NCBI RefSeq assembly: GCF_001905885.1
Contig: NZ_LIYH01000002.1
Span: 735,591-799,590, forward strand
DNA: 64,000 nucleotides
DNA from: Streptomyces sp. CB03234
GTDB lineage: Bacteria; Actinomycetota; Actinomycetes; Streptomycetales; Streptomycetaceae
Direction: 5' to 3'
In this document: positions 8,117 to 17,426 of the stretch, piece after piece
Layout: each line of letters begins with the position of its first letter
Numbering within the stretch: position 1 is the stretch's first letter
The notes under the pieces: generated by a model
What the model was told of the DNA's origin: nothing
The model's database searches: none
The model's input: only the letters and a program-made list of their open reading frames with translations
Position numbers and translations under genes: made by a program

Positions 8117-9477
8117 CGCCACGGCCACGGCCACAGCCGCAGCCACGGCGCGCGGTGACGCCACGGACTCAGCCACAGCCACGACCGCGCGGGGTGTCCG
8201 TCACCGCCAGTGGGCTCCTCCACACCGCCGCCGGCACGGTCGCCGCGGCCGGGCTCGGCTGGACCCTGTGGCACGGGATGGCCCAGCCGGGGACCGCGCT
8301 GGCCTTCGGAGTCCTCATCACGGTGGGTGAACTCACCCGCTGCGGCGCCCGGCCGGGCGCCGGCGGGCCACCAGCGCTCGAAGAGCCACGGGCCAGGGAG
8401 CCCGCGCCCCTCGCGGCGGCCGGCGCCCTCGCGTACGCGCTGCTCGGCGAGTGCGCCGGGCGGCCCACCACTCACGGTGCCGCCCAGATCGTCGCGGTCG
8501 TCGTCGCGGCCGCCCTGGTCGGAGCCGTACCGCAGGTCGCCCGGGGGCGGGGGGTGGCGCTCGACCAGGTGACCCGTCGGGTCCTCACGGTCGGCTTCGC
8601 CGCCGTCTGCTTCCAGCCCCTGTACAACTCGGGCGAGCTATTGAGGGCCGTTGGACGGGGGCACTATTACGCGCTGTTCCTCCTCGCCCTCCTCGTGATG
8701 ACCGCGCTGTGCGACGCGGTGCTCGCCGCCCTGCTGCTGCGCGCCCGCACCGGTCACCCCTACGGCCCGCTGCTGCGCGACCAGCTGCGCGCCCTGCCGG
8801 GCATCGGCTCCGCCGTGTGCGCCACCGGCGCCGTGATGGCCCTGGCCGTGGCCGTGGCGGGCCTGTGGGCCCTGCCCGTGTTCTGCGTACCGCTGCTGCT
8901 GACCCAGCTGTCGTTCCGCCGGTACGCCGCCGTCCGCGACACGTACCGCCAGACCATCGCCTCCCTCGCGCGTGCCACCGAGATCGCCGGGTACACGTCC
9001 CCCGGACACGCACACCGGGTGGCGGCGCTCAGCCGCGCCGTCGGGCGCGAGCTGGGACTGTCGGGGCCCGACCTGACCGTTCTGGAGTACGCCGCACTGA
9101 TGCACGACATCGGACAGCTGTCCCTGGTCGACCCCGTACCGGAAGGCGCCACGGCCCGTCTCCCGGAGGCCGAGCAGCGCCGGATCGCGCTGCTGGGCGG
9201 CGCCGTGGTGCGCCAGACCGGCGTACCGGCGGCCGTCGCGGTCGTCGTGGAGCGGCAGGCCGACCCGTACCACGAGCAGCCGCTGCCCGCGCGGATCGTC
9301 CGCGCCGTCAACGCGTACGACGAGCTGTCCCGGGAAGGCGCGGAGAACCCGGACGGGGCGCTGTGCGCCCTGGAGCGGCTGCGGCTGGGCACCGCGCGCG
9401 ACTATCACCCGAACGTGGTGGAGTCGCTCGCCAGAGTCCTCGCCCGCGGCGGCGTCACGGGCCCGGCGCCTGGGTAA
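8113..9477 (+). CDS. Second membrane HD-domain protein, degenerate GYP part
   Basis: This 454-residue protein repeats the architecture of its upstream neighbour: hydrophobic N-terminal half and C-terminal HD domain. Residues H331-D332 (in LMHDIGQ) are kept, but the HHHERMDGSGYP block is replaced by VVERQADPYHEQPLP, so GYP-type catalysis is doubtful and it may be a sensor or partner. The first 27 residues are an odd Pro/Arg/Gln repeat encoded by a near-duplicate of GTGACGCCACGG; a GTG at about 8194 just after it could be the true start. A short rare-codon stretch lies near 8638-8672. Confidence 0.75.
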   Translation: MTPRPRPQPQPRRAVTPRTQPQPRPRGVSVTASGLLHTAAGTVAAAGLGWTLWHGMAQPGTALAFGVLITVGELTRCGARPGAGGPPALEEPRAREPAPLAAAGALAYALLGECAGRPTTHGAAQIVAVVVAAALVGAVPQVARGRGVALDQVTRRVLTVGFAAVCFQPLYNSGELLRAVGRGHYYALFLLALLVMTALCDAVLAALLLRARTGHPYGPLLRDQLRALPGIGSAVCATGAVMALAVAVAGLWALPVFCVPLLLTQLSFRRYAAVRDTYRQTIASLARATEIAGYTSPGHAHRVAALSRAVGRELGLSGPDLTVLEYAALMHDIGQLSLVDPVPEGATARLPEAEQRRIALLGGAVVRQTGVPAAVAVVVERQADPYHEQPLPARIVRAVNAYDELSREGAENPDGALCALERLRLGTARDYHPNVVESLARVLARGGVTGPAPG

Positions 9478-9582
9478 CCCATGGGTAATGAGCGGGCGTG
9501 CGACCCGGCATGGTTGGATGCGAACAAGAGGGTGTCCGGGGGCAGAGACCTTCAGCGACCGGCAGACCGGCAGGCGGGAATC

Positions 9583-10563
9583 GTGAGGATCTTCGGGAAG
9601 GTACGGCATCGGCCCTCCGCCTCGTGGCGGCAGGCCACCGACCGCGCGTTCACGCTGATCGGGGACGGGCGGTACGAGGACGCGGGCGCGCTGCTGACGC
9701 GCGCGGCGGACCTGGAGCCCTGGCTCTCGGAGTCCTGGTTCAACCTGGCGCTCCTGCACAAGTTCCGGCACGACTGGGAGCAGGCGCGCACCGCGGGGCT
9801 GCGGGCCGTCGCCCTGCTCGACAAGGAGACCGGTGCCCCCGACTGGTGGAACGTCGGCATCGCCGCCACCGCGCTCCAGGACTGGCCGCTGGCCCGCCGT
9901 GCCTGGCAGGCCTACGGGCTGAAGGTGCCCGGGGCCGCCGCGGCCGGCGGGGAGCCGACCGGGATGGAGCTGGGCAGCGCCGCCGTACGGCTGTCGCCGG
10001 AGGGCGAGGCCGAGGTGGTCTGGGGCCGCCGGCTCGACCCGGCCCGCATAGAGGTGCTGTCCATCCCGCTGCCGTCCTCGGGGCGGCGCTGGGGCGAGGT
10101 CGTGCTGCACGACGGGGTGCCCAACGGGGAGCGGACCACATCGGCCGGGCACAGCTTCCCCGTGTTCGACGAGATCGAACTGTGGGCGCCGTCCCCCGTC
10201 CCCACCTGGGTCGTCCTCCTGGAGGCGGCCACCGAGGACGACCGGGACGCCCTGGAGCGGCTGGCCGCCGACGCCGGGTTCGCCGCCGAGGACTGGTCGT
10301 CGTCGGTACGGCTGCTGTGCCGGGCCTGCTCCGAGTCGCGGATGCCCAGCGCCGAGGGCGAGGGCGAGCACCTGGACCCGCACGACCACAGCGAGCCGGG
10401 GCACCCGGGGCCGCTGGGGCACCGGTCGCCGGGCGAGCTGTGGGTGCCGGAGCGCGAGTGCGGCATCGCGGCGCCCGCCGGGCTGGTGCGGGGACTCCTG
10501 GACGGCTGGGTGGCGGACAGCCCGGACAGCCGTGAGTGGCGGGATCTCGAGGAAGTCTGCTGA
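9583..10563 (+). CDS. Tetratricopeptide-repeat protein of unknown role
   Basis: The N-terminal third reads as two to three TPR helices pairs ([56 protein letters not shown]). The C-terminal part is acidic and has a CRAC pair and a His/Asp-rich stretch that could bind metal. I chose the GTG at 9583 (MRIFGKVRH) because upstream codons look non-coding; an in-frame ATG at 9481 would add 34 residues. It precedes def by 100 bp. The function is not known to me. Confidence 0.7.
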   Translation: MRIFGKVRHRPSASWRQATDRAFTLIGDGRYEDAGALLTRAADLEPWLSESWFNLALLHKFRHDWEQARTAGLRAVALLDKETGAPDWWNVGIAATALQDWPLARRAWQAYGLKVPGAAAAGGEPTGMELGSAAVRLSPEGEAEVVWGRRLDPARIEVLSIPLPSSGRRWGEVVLHDGVPNGERTTSAGHSFPVFDEIELWAPSPVPTWVVLLEAATEDDRDALERLAADAGFAAEDWSSSVRLLCRACSESRMPSAEGEGEHLDPHDHSEPGHPGPLGHRSPGELWVPERECGIAAPAGLVRGLLDGWVADSPDSREWRDLEEVC

Positions 10564-10663
10564 CCCCTGTCACCGGCGCCCCGTAGGCTGTACGGGCACA
10601 ACGCGCGGCGTGCTGTACGGGTACGGCGCGGCATCGGGTACTCAGGAAGGCGCAGAAGCGGAC

Positions 10664-11296
10664 ATGGCGCAGCAGGAGACGGCTCAGCAGGTCGACGACG
10701 AGGGTTTCATCGTCGACACGGAGGACTGCGAGGAGCGCGAGCGCGCGTACCGCGAGCGCGGCACCTCCCGCCCGATCACGGTGGTCGGCAACCCGGTGCT
10801 GCACAAGGAGTGCAAGGACGTCACGGAGTTCGGGGACGAGCTCGCGCGGCTGGTCGACGACATGTTCGCCAGCCAGCGGACGGCGGAGGGCGTGGGCCTG
10901 GCCGCCAACCAGATCGGCGTCGACCTGAAGGTCTTCGTCTACGACTGCATGGACGACGAGGGCGTGCGGCACGTGGGCGTGGTGTGCAACCCGGTGCTGG
11001 AGGAGCTGCCGGTGGAGGGGCGCGTCCTGGACGACTCCAACGAGGGGTGCCTGTCCGTGCCGGGCGCGTACGCCTCGCTGGCGCGGCCCGACTACGCGGT
11101 GGTGCGCGGCCAGGACATCAAGGGCAACCCCATCAAGGTGCGCGGTACCGGGTACTTCGCCCGCTGCCTCCAGCACGAGACGGACCACCTGTACGGGTAC
11201 CTGTACATCGACCGGCTCTCGAAGCGGGACCGCAAGGACGCGCTGAAGCAGATGGCCGAGGGCACGCCCCGCTACCCGGTCGTCCCGAACGACTGA
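10664..11296 (+). CDS. def: Peptide deformylase
   Basis: Removes the formyl group from the initiator Met of new proteins. All three family motifs are present: [18 protein letters not shown] (metal Cys) and QHETDH (HExxH-like). The product has 210 residues with an acidic N-terminal extension of about 35 residues before GNPVLHKEC, typical of actinobacterial enzymes. The ATG is 13 bases after AGGAAGG, a long gap. A hairpin terminator follows at 11314-11348. Confidence 0.95.
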   Translation: MAQQETAQQVDDEGFIVDTEDCEERERAYRERGTSRPITVVGNPVLHKECKDVTEFGDELARLVDDMFASQRTAEGVGLAANQIGVDLKVFVYDCMDDEGVRHVGVVCNPVLEELPVEGRVLDDSNEGCLSVPGAYASLARPDYAVVRGQDIKGNPIKVRGTGYFARCLQHETDHLYGYLYIDRLSKRDRKDALKQMAEGTPRYPVVPND

Positions 11297-11313
11297 CACA
11301 GCCGACCCAGCCG

Positions 11314-11348
11314 GAAGGCCTCGTTCCGGTGACCGGGACGGGGCCTTC
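11314..11348 (+). terminator. Terminator after def
   Basis: GAAGGCC at 11314-11320 pairs with GGCCTTC at 11342-11348. A second inner stem (GTTCCGGT with ACCGGGAC) extends the hairpin. Confidence 0.8.
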
Positions 11349-11464
11349 GTATGACGTGCCCCTGGCCGCCATTGGTCCGGCAAATGACAAGCACTCAGGA
11401 CCTGTTGACGCGCGTGGACCCGCCGGTCAGTCTCGTGGGCGTCCCTCACGACGATGGAGGTCCG

Positions 11465-12202
11465 ATGCCCGGACGCACCGTACGACTCCTCCTCTCGCTT
11501 GTCATGCTCATGTCGGCATCGCTGGCCGGTGTCGTCGCGACCGCCGGCACCGCGCACGCCGACGGCTGCTACACCTGGTCGCGCACCCTCTCCCAGGGCG
11601 CCTCCGGCGCCGACGTCACCCAGCTCCAGATCCGGGTCGCCGGCTACCCCGGCTACGGCGGCGTCCTCGCCGTCGACGGCGCCTACGGCCCGGCCACCAC
11701 CGCAGCGGTCAAGCGCTTCCAGGCCGCGTACGGACTCAACCCCGACGGCATCGCCGGGAGCGCCACCTTCAGCAAGCTCTACGCCCTCCAGGACGACGAC
11801 TGCACACCCGTCCACTTCAGCTACGCCGAACTCAACGACTGCAACACCACCTGGGAGGGCGGAGCCGTCAGCGCCGCCACCGCGAGGTCCAACGCGCTGC
11901 GCACCATGTGGAAACTGGAGGCCATGCGGCACGCGCTCGGCGACCAGCCCATCACCGTGACCAGCGGCTTCCGCTCGTACGCCTGCAATGACGCGGTCGG
12001 CGGGGCGTCCGGCAGCCGCCACCTGTACGGGGACGCCGCCGACCTGGGCGCCGGCCCCCACTCGCTGTGCAGACTGGCGCAGCAGGCCCGCAACCACGGC
12101 TTCAACGGCATCCTCGGTCCGGGCTACCCCGGGCACGGCGACCACACGCACCTCGACCACCGCGCGAGCCGCTACTGGTCCGCCTCCGCTTGCGGCATCT
12201 GA
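11465..12202 (+). CDS. Secreted peptidoglycan-binding M15-type carboxypeptidase
   Basis: A Sec signal peptide (about residues 1-33, ending AHA before DGCYTW) is followed by a PG_binding_1 repeat (ASGADVTQLQIRVAGYPG, VDGAYGPATTAAVKRFQ) and a C-terminal zinc D-Ala-D-Ala carboxypeptidase domain of M15 type, with SRHLYGDAADLG (His and Asp ligands) and GHGDHTHLDH (third His). Length is 245 residues. It probably trims cell-wall peptide stems outside the cell, resembling the S. albus G enzyme. GGAGG lies four bases before the ATG. It converges on the GlxA-type gene with four bases between stops. Confidence 0.85.
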   Translation: MPGRTVRLLLSLVMLMSASLAGVVATAGTAHADGCYTWSRTLSQGASGADVTQLQIRVAGYPGYGGVLAVDGAYGPATTAAVKRFQAAYGLNPDGIAGSATFSKLYALQDDDCTPVHFSYAELNDCNTTWEGGAVSAATARSNALRTMWKLEAMRHALGDQPITVTSGFRSYACNDAVGGASGSRHLYGDAADLGAGPHSLCRLAQQARNHGFNGILGPGYPGHGDHTHLDHRASRYWSASACGI

Positions 12203-12206
12203 CCGG

Positions 12207-13175
12207 TCAGGCCACGCCCCGCAGCGGCCCCCGGAAGGTACGGCGGTACGCGTTCGGGGTCGTCCCCAGCGTGCGGAGGAAGTGGTGCCGCAGCGCGGCG
12301 GCGTTCCCGAAACCGGCCCGGCCGGCGATCGCGTCGACCGTGTCGTCCGTGGCCTCCAGCAACTCCTGCGCCAGCAGCACCCGCTGGCGCAGGAGCCAGC
12401 GGTAGGGCGTCGTCCCCGTCTCCTGCTGGAACCGGCGGGCGAAGGTGCGCGGTGACATGTGCGCGCGTACCGCCAGCTGCTCGACGGTGATCTCCCGGTC
12501 CAGGTGCCGTTCCATCCAGTCGAGCACCTCCCCGACCGTGTCGCACCGGCTGCGCGGCAGCGGCCGGTCGATGTACTGGGCCTGGCCACCGTCCCGGTGC
12601 GGCGGCACCACCATGCGGCGGGCGATGGTGTTGGCGACCTCCGAGCCGTACTCCTGCCGTACGAGATGCAGGCAGGCGTCGATCCCGGCCGCCGTCCCCG
12701 CCGCCGTGATGACCGGGCCGTCGTCGACGTACAGCACATCGGGGTCCACCAGCGCCCGGGGATGGCGCCGGGCCAGCTCGGCCGCGTGCCGCCAGTGCGT
12801 CGTGCAGCGGCGGCCGTCGAGCAGCCCCGCCGCGCCCAGCACGAAGGCGCCGGTGCACACGGACAGCACCCGCGCCCCGCGGTCGACGGCATCGCGCAGC
12901 GCCGCGAGCAGGGGCTCGGGGTACGGGCGGTTCACATACCCGCCGCCGGCCGGGACCGCGACGAGGTCCGCCTCCGCCAGCCGTTCGAGCCCGTGCTCCA
13001 CGCCGATCGTGAAACCGGCGTGGGTCCGCAGCCGGGAGCCCTCGGCGGACGCCACGGCGAAGTCGTGGACGGGAAGCCCGTCGTCGCTGCGGTCGAGGCC
13101 GAAGACCTCGCACATCAGCCCGAGTTCGAAGGGGTGCACACCCTCCAGCAGCACGGCGGCCACATTCTTCAACAT
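12207..13175 (-). CDS. GlxA-family regulator: DJ-1/PfpI-like domain plus AraC helix-turn-helix
   Basis: Residues 1-180 form a DJ-1/PfpI amidase-like sensor domain with the nucleophile-elbow Cys (VLSVCTGAFVLGAAG). Residues 210-315 form an AraC-type double helix-turn-helix (ITVEQLAVRAHMSPRTFARRF, AGFGNAAALRHHF). The ATG at 13175 (MLKNVAAVLLEGVHPF) fits the family; the frame is open 28 codons further upstream without a better site. In S. coelicolor an AraC-like gene, nrdS, is described with nrdAB; this gene lies close by on the same strand and could be its counterpart, but a gap and a possible opposite-strand ORF separate them. Confidence 0.85.
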   Translation of the reverse strand: MLKNVAAVLLEGVHPFELGLMCEVFGLDRSDDGLPVHDFAVASAEGSRLRTHAGFTIGVEHGLERLAEADLVAVPAGGGYVNRPYPEPLLAALRDAVDRGARVLSVCTGAFVLGAAGLLDGRRCTTHWRHAAELARRHPRALVDPDVLYVDDGPVITAAGTAAGIDACLHLVRQEYGSEVANTIARRMVVPPHRDGGQAQYIDRPLPRSRCDTVGEVLDWMERHLDREITVEQLAVRAHMSPRTFARRFQQETGTTPYRWLLRQRVLLAQELLEATDDTVDAIAGRAGFGNAAALRHHFLRTLGTTPNAYRRTFRGPLRGVA

Positions 13176-13257
13176 GCCATGAGTGTGGCAGTAATTCGAT
13201 GGTTGGTGACAGTCCTGCCACTGATTTTTCGCGTACGGAGCGACGACAGTGGAGGAC

Positions 13258-13479
13258 ATGACCGCACTCCTGAACTACCTCGGGCTCACCGGGCTCATCC
13301 TCCTCGTCACGCTCCCCTCACTCGTGTGGCACGCCCGGGAACGCGCCATCGACCGGCAACTGCGAAGGGCGGAGCACCCGGCGAGCACGCCCCAGCCGGC
13401 CGCCGCGCCGACCGCGTACCAGAAGAGGTCCGGGGCGTTGAACGAGGTGCCGAGGACGAGCGGCGCCAGCCTGCTGTGA
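13258..13479 (+). CDS. Possible small membrane protein overlapping the DUF2809 gene
   Basis: From the ATG at 13258 (just after GGAGG) the frame reads MTALLNYLGLTGLILLVTLP, one membrane helix, followed by a charged segment with Arg/Glu, up to about residue 45. GC-ending codons are as strong as in real genes. The remainder overlaps the 3' end of the opposite-strand DUF2809 gene by over 200 bp, which makes it uncertain. It diverges from the GlxA-type gene. Confidence 0.4.
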   Translation: MTALLNYLGLTGLILLVTLPSLVWHARERAIDRQLRRAEHPASTPQPAAAPTAYQKRSGALNEVPRTSGASLL

Positions 13480-13730
13480 GCGGCCAGCGCGGCAGGGACG
13501 CCCGTCAGCTGGAACAGCTCCACGGCGCAGGAGAACCCGAGCGCGATCCCGGCCACCGCCACCGGCCGCAGCCGGGGCACGGCCAGCACCACCAGCGTCA
13601 CGATCAGCACGGTGTACAGCGCGTCCCCGGCGTACGTCGCGACGGCGCCCGTCGCCGCGGACCGGACACCCAGGCCCGCGGCGACGGTCAGCGCGGCGGC
13701 GGCACACGCCGCCGACCGCGTACCGAGCAC
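13275..13730 (-). CDS. DUF2809-type small membrane protein
   Basis: A 151-residue hydrophobic protein with about four membrane helices and blocks (GDALYTVLIVTLVVLA, CAVELFQLT, SFNAPDLFWYAVGA) that match my recollection of the DUF2809 family, which has no known function. The GTG start is one base after the nrdB stop, so it is the third gene of the nrdA-nrdB operon. The C-terminal 30 residues look unlike a membrane protein and overlap a possible gene on the other strand. Confidence 0.7.
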   Translation of the reverse strand: MLGTRSAACAAAALTVAAGLGVRSAATGAVATYAGDALYTVLIVTLVVLAVPRLRPVAVAGIALGFSCAVELFQLTGVPAALAAHSRLAPLVLGTSFNAPDLFWYAVGAAAGWGVLAGCSALRSCRSMARSRACHTSEGSVTRRMSPVSPR

Positions 13731-13731
13731 G

Positions 13732-14796
13732 TCAGAAGTCCTCGTCGAGGTCGACGGAACCCTCCACCGCCACCTGGTAGGCGGACGGGCGGCGCTCGAA
13801 GAAGTTCGTCAGCTCCTGGACGCCCTGGAGCTCCATGAACGAGAACGGGTTCTCCGAGCCGTACACCGGGGCGAAGCCCAGGCGCGTCAGGCGCTGGTCG
13901 GCGACGCACTCCAGGTACTGGCGCATCGACTCGGTGTTCATGCCCGGCAGGCCGTCACCGCACAGGTCGCGGCCGAACTGCAGCTCCGCCTCGACGGCCT
14001 CCCGCAGCATGTCGGTGACCTGCTGCTGGAGCGCGTCGTCGAAGAGGTCCGGCTCCTCCTTGCGGACGGTGTCGACGACCTCGAACGCGAAGTTCATGTG
14101 CATCGTCTCGTCGCGGAACACCCAGTTGGTGCCGGTCGCCAGGCCGTGCAGCAGGCCGCGCGAGCGGAACCAGTACACGTACGCGAACGCGCCGTAGAAG
14201 AACAGGCCCTCGATGCAGGCGGCGAAGCAGATCAGGTTCAGCAGGAAGCGGCGGCGGTCGGCCTTCGTCTCCAGCCGGTCGATCTTCTCGACCGAGTCCA
14301 TCCAGCGGAAGCAGAACTGTGCCTTCTCCCGGATGGACGGGATGTTCTCCACGGCGTCGAACGCCGCGGCGCGGTCCTCCGGGTCGGGCAGGTAGGTGTC
14401 GAGCAGCGTCAGATAGAACTGGACGTGCACGGCCTCCTCGAACAGCTGCCGCGACAGGTACAGCCGCGCCTCGGGGGAGTTGATGTGCTTGTAGAGCGTC
14501 AGCACCAGGTTGTTCGCCACGATCGAGTCACCGGTCGCGAAGAACGCGACCAGGCGGCCGATCAGGTGCTGCTCGCCGGGCGTGAGCTTGGCGAGGTCGG
14601 CGACGTCGGAGTGGAGGTCGACCTCCTCCACGGTCCAGGTGTTCTTGATGGCGTCCCGGTAGCGCTCGTAGAAGTCCGGGTAGCGCATCGGGCGCAGGGT
14701 CAGCTCGAAGCCCGGGTCGAGAAGGTTCTTCTGAATAGGGGCTTCCGGCGCGAAGCGCCGTCCATCAGGGGTGGTGGTCGGGCGACGGGAGGGCAT
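13732..14796 (-). CDS. nrdB: Ribonucleotide-diphosphate reductase beta subunit (class Ia)
   Basis: The 354-residue small subunit houses the di-iron tyrosyl radical for deoxyribonucleotide synthesis under aerobic conditions. The dimetal ligands are seen as FEEAVHVQFY (ExxH) and RDETMHMNF (ExxH), with the helix FFYGAFAYVYWF between. The C-terminal tail ends in acidic EGSVDLDEDF, typical of the segment that docks to NrdA. The ATG overlaps the nrdA stop by one base (TAATG), so translation is coupled. Confidence 0.93.
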   Translation of the reverse strand: MPSRRPTTTPDGRRFAPEAPIQKNLLDPGFELTLRPMRYPDFYERYRDAIKNTWTVEEVDLHSDVADLAKLTPGEQHLIGRLVAFFATGDSIVANNLVLTLYKHINSPEARLYLSRQLFEEAVHVQFYLTLLDTYLPDPEDRAAAFDAVENIPSIREKAQFCFRWMDSVEKIDRLETKADRRRFLLNLICFAACIEGLFFYGAFAYVYWFRSRGLLHGLATGTNWVFRDETMHMNFAFEVVDTVRKEEPDLFDDALQQQVTDMLREAVEAELQFGRDLCGDGLPGMNTESMRQYLECVADQRLTRLGFAPVYGSENPFSFMELQGVQELTNFFERRPSAYQVAVEGSVDLDEDF

Positions 14797-17162
14797 TACT
14801 GGCAGGCCTCGCAGGACTCGGGGTTCTCAAGGGAGCAGGCGACGGCGTCGGGCTCGGACACCTGCTGGGCGGGGACGGTGGTCGCGGACGCGGCACGGGC
14901 GATCCGGGTCGCCGGGCGCGAGCGCAGGTAGTACGTCGTCTTCAGGCCCTGCTTCCAGGCGTACGCGTACATCGACGACAGCTTGCCGATGGTGGGCGTC
15001 TCCAGGAACAGGTTCAGCGACTGCGACTGGTCCAGGAACGGCGTACGGGCCGCCGCCATGTCGATCAGGCCGCGCTGCGGGATCTCCCACGCCGTCCGGT
15101 ACAGCTCGCGCACATGGGCCGGGATCCAGGTGAAGCCCTGCACCGAGCCGCTGGACTCGCGCAGCGCCTCACGGGTCTGCGCGTCCCACACGCCGAGCCG
15201 CTTCAGCTCGGCCACCAGGTAGGAGTTGACCTGGAGGAACTCCCCGCTGAGCGTCTCGCGCTTGAAGAGGTTCGACACCTGCGGCTCGATGCACTCGTAC
15301 ACGCCCGCGATCGAGGCGATCGTCGCGGTCGGGGCGATGGCGAGGAGCAGCGAGTTGCGCATGCCGACCTCGGCGATCCGGGCGCGCAGGGCCTCCCACC
15401 GCTCCGGCCAGTTCAGCTCCACATCGTAGTGGTCGGGGTGCAGGACACCGCGCGCGGTGCGGGTCTTCTCCCAGGCGGGCAGCGGGCCGTTGCGCTCGGC
15501 GAGGCCGGCGGACGCCTCGTACGCCGCGAGCATGATCCGCTCGGCGATACGGGTCGACAGGGCACGCGCCTCGGGGGAGTCGAACGGCAGCTTCAGCTGG
15601 AAGAAGACGTCCTGGAGGCCCATCGCGCCCAGGCCCACCGGCCGCCACCTGGCGTTGGACCGCCCGGCCTGCTCGGTGGGGTAGAAGTTGATGTCGACGA
15701 CCCGGTCGAGGAACGTGACGGCCGTGCGGACGGTCTCGTCCAGCCGCTCCCAGTCGATGTCACCGCCGGCGACGAAGGCGCCCAGGTTGACCGAACCGAG
15801 GTTGCACACGGCCGTTTCGCCGTCGTTCGTGACCTCGATGATCTCGGTGCACAGGTTGGAGGAGTGCACGACCGTGCCGGGCTCGGCGGTCTGGTTCGCG
15901 GTCCGGTTGGAGGCGTCCTTGAACGTCATCCAGCCCTGGCCGGTCTGCGCGAGGGTACGCATCATCCGGCCGTACAGGTCACGGGCCGGCATGGTCTTCT
16001 TGGCCAGCCCCGCCGCCTCCGCCTTGCGGTACGCGGCGTCGAACTCCTCGCCCCACAGGTCGACCAGCTCCGGCACGTCGGCCGGCGAGAACAGCGACCA
16101 CTGGGCGTCGGCGTTGACCCGGCGCATGAACTCGTCCGGGACCCAGTGCGCCAGGTTCAGGTTGTGCGTACGCCGGGCGTCCTCGCCCGTGTTGTCGCGC
16201 AGCTCCAGGAACTCCTCGATGTCCGCGTGCCACGTCTCCAGGTACACGGCCGCCGCGCCCTTGCGCCGCCCGCCCTGGTTCACGGCCGCGACCGAGGCGT
16301 CCAGCGTCTTCAGGAACGGCACGATGCCGTTGGAGTGCCCGTTGGTGCCCCGGATCAGCGAACCGCGCGCCCGGATGCGGGAGTACGACAGTCCGATGCC
16401 GCCCGCGTGCTTCGACAGCCGCGCCACCTGGTGGTAGCGGTCGTAGATCGAGTCCAGCTCGTCCAGCGGCGAGTCCAGCAGGTAGCACGAGGACATCTGC
16501 GGGTGGCGGGTGCCGGAGTTGAACAGCGTGGGGGAGGAGGGCAGGTAGTCGAGGCGGCTCATCAGCCCGTACAGCGCCGCGACCTCGTCCAGCGCCCGTA
16601 CCGAGTCGTCCTCAGCCAGCCCGGCCGCCACGCGCAGCATGAAGTGCTGCGGCGTCTCGATGACCTTGCGCGTGATCGGGTGCCGCAGCAGGTAGCGCGA
16701 GTACAGCGTCCGCAGCCCGAAGTAGCCGAACCGGTCGTCGGCCGCCGGGTCGATGAGCGCGTCCATCCGCTCGGCGTGCAGCGTCACGAACGCGGCCGTA
16801 CGGTCCGCGATCAGGCCCTCCCGGTGCCCCACGGCCACCGACGCGGAAAACGCCACCGCGCCCTGCCCGGCCGCCTCCTCCGCGATGGTCCGGGTCAGCA
16901 GCCGCGCCGCGAGCCGGGAGTACGCGGGGTCCTCGGCGATCAGCCCGGCGGCCGCCTCGGTGGCGAGCTCGCGCAGCTCGGCCTCGTCCGAACCGGCGTG
17001 CCGGCCCCGCAGCGCGGCGGCGGCGACCCGGCCGGGGTCGGTGTCGGGCAGATCGGCGGTGAGGTCGGTCAGGGTCCGCAGCAGTACGGTCCCGGGTCCG
17101 TCGCTGCCGTCGTTTCCGTCGCTCTCGATCGCTGAAACCGGATCGGCTGGCGCGATGGTCAC
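14796..17162 (-). CDS. nrdA: Ribonucleotide-diphosphate reductase alpha subunit (class Ia)
   Basis: The 788-residue catalytic subunit reduces ribonucleotides. Active-site blocks are visible: SSNLCTEIIEV (catalytic Cys region), NLGSVNL, ECIEPQVSNLF and the redox-shuttle tail CEACQ at the very end. The N-terminal 90 residues do not resemble a canonical ATP-cone. I start at the GTG at 17162 (MTIAPADPV), which has AGGGAGAG seven bases upstream; further upstream the frame runs through the riboswitch. The cobalamin riboswitch makes this enzyme shut down when B12 is available and the B12-dependent class II enzyme can work. Confidence 0.95.
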   Translation of the reverse strand: MTIAPADPVSAIESDGNDGSDGPGTVLLRTLTDLTADLPDTDPGRVAAAALRGRHAGSDEAELRELATEAAAGLIAEDPAYSRLAARLLTRTIAEEAAGQGAVAFSASVAVGHREGLIADRTAAFVTLHAERMDALIDPAADDRFGYFGLRTLYSRYLLRHPITRKVIETPQHFMLRVAAGLAEDDSVRALDEVAALYGLMSRLDYLPSSPTLFNSGTRHPQMSSCYLLDSPLDELDSIYDRYHQVARLSKHAGGIGLSYSRIRARGSLIRGTNGHSNGIVPFLKTLDASVAAVNQGGRRKGAAAVYLETWHADIEEFLELRDNTGEDARRTHNLNLAHWVPDEFMRRVNADAQWSLFSPADVPELVDLWGEEFDAAYRKAEAAGLAKKTMPARDLYGRMMRTLAQTGQGWMTFKDASNRTANQTAEPGTVVHSSNLCTEIIEVTNDGETAVCNLGSVNLGAFVAGGDIDWERLDETVRTAVTFLDRVVDINFYPTEQAGRSNARWRPVGLGAMGLQDVFFQLKLPFDSPEARALSTRIAERIMLAAYEASAGLAERNGPLPAWEKTRTARGVLHPDHYDVELNWPERWEALRARIAEVGMRNSLLLAIAPTATIASIAGVYECIEPQVSNLFKRETLSGEFLQVNSYLVAELKRLGVWDAQTREALRESSGSVQGFTWIPAHVRELYRTAWEIPQRGLIDMAAARTPFLDQSQSLNLFLETPTIGKLSSMYAYAWKQGLKTTYYLRSRPATRIARAASATTVPAQQVSEPDAVACSLENPESCEACQ

Positions 17163-17313
17163 GTGGGGGCTCTCCCTCGCTCGGCTCGGGGCCACCGCGG
17201 TTCGCGGGCAGGGGAAGCGGGCACGCCCGGGCACAAGGGCGCAGGGCACCGCGTCCACCGGCCCATTCCGCGAGGCCCGGACGTCTGGGCACCCGGGCCG
17301 GACGGTCCGGGCG

Positions 17314-17415
17314 CGCTGTCGGCAGGTCTTCGGACTCGTACGTACACAAAGGCACACCAACACACCGTTGCGGGACAGTTCCGGATTTGCACCGGATTCC
17401 CCTGCGGCGACAGCG
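17314..17415 (-). promoter_or_regulatory. Cobalamin (B12) riboswitch upstream of nrdA
   Basis: Read on the reverse strand, the segment shows the classic B12 elements in order: GGGAATCCGGTGCAAATCC, GGAACTGTCCCGCAACGGT (the B12 box type core), and GAGTCCGAAGACCTGCC. A closing P1 helix is formed by CGCTGTCG (17408-17415, complement) and CGACAGCG (17314-17321, complement). About 150 nt of GC-rich leader separate it from the nrdA ribosome site and can hold the expression platform. Such control of nrdABS is known in S. coelicolor. Confidence 0.93.
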
Positions 17416-17426
17416 AGCACGAGCAT

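Noticed and set aside
9740..12892. 1050-residue reverse ORF
   Set aside because: It runs antisense through def and the peptidase gene and out of frame of the GlxA-type gene; low-complexity Arg/Ala/Gly composition.
15114..17135. 673-residue forward ORF
   Set aside because: Antisense to nrdA, without motifs.
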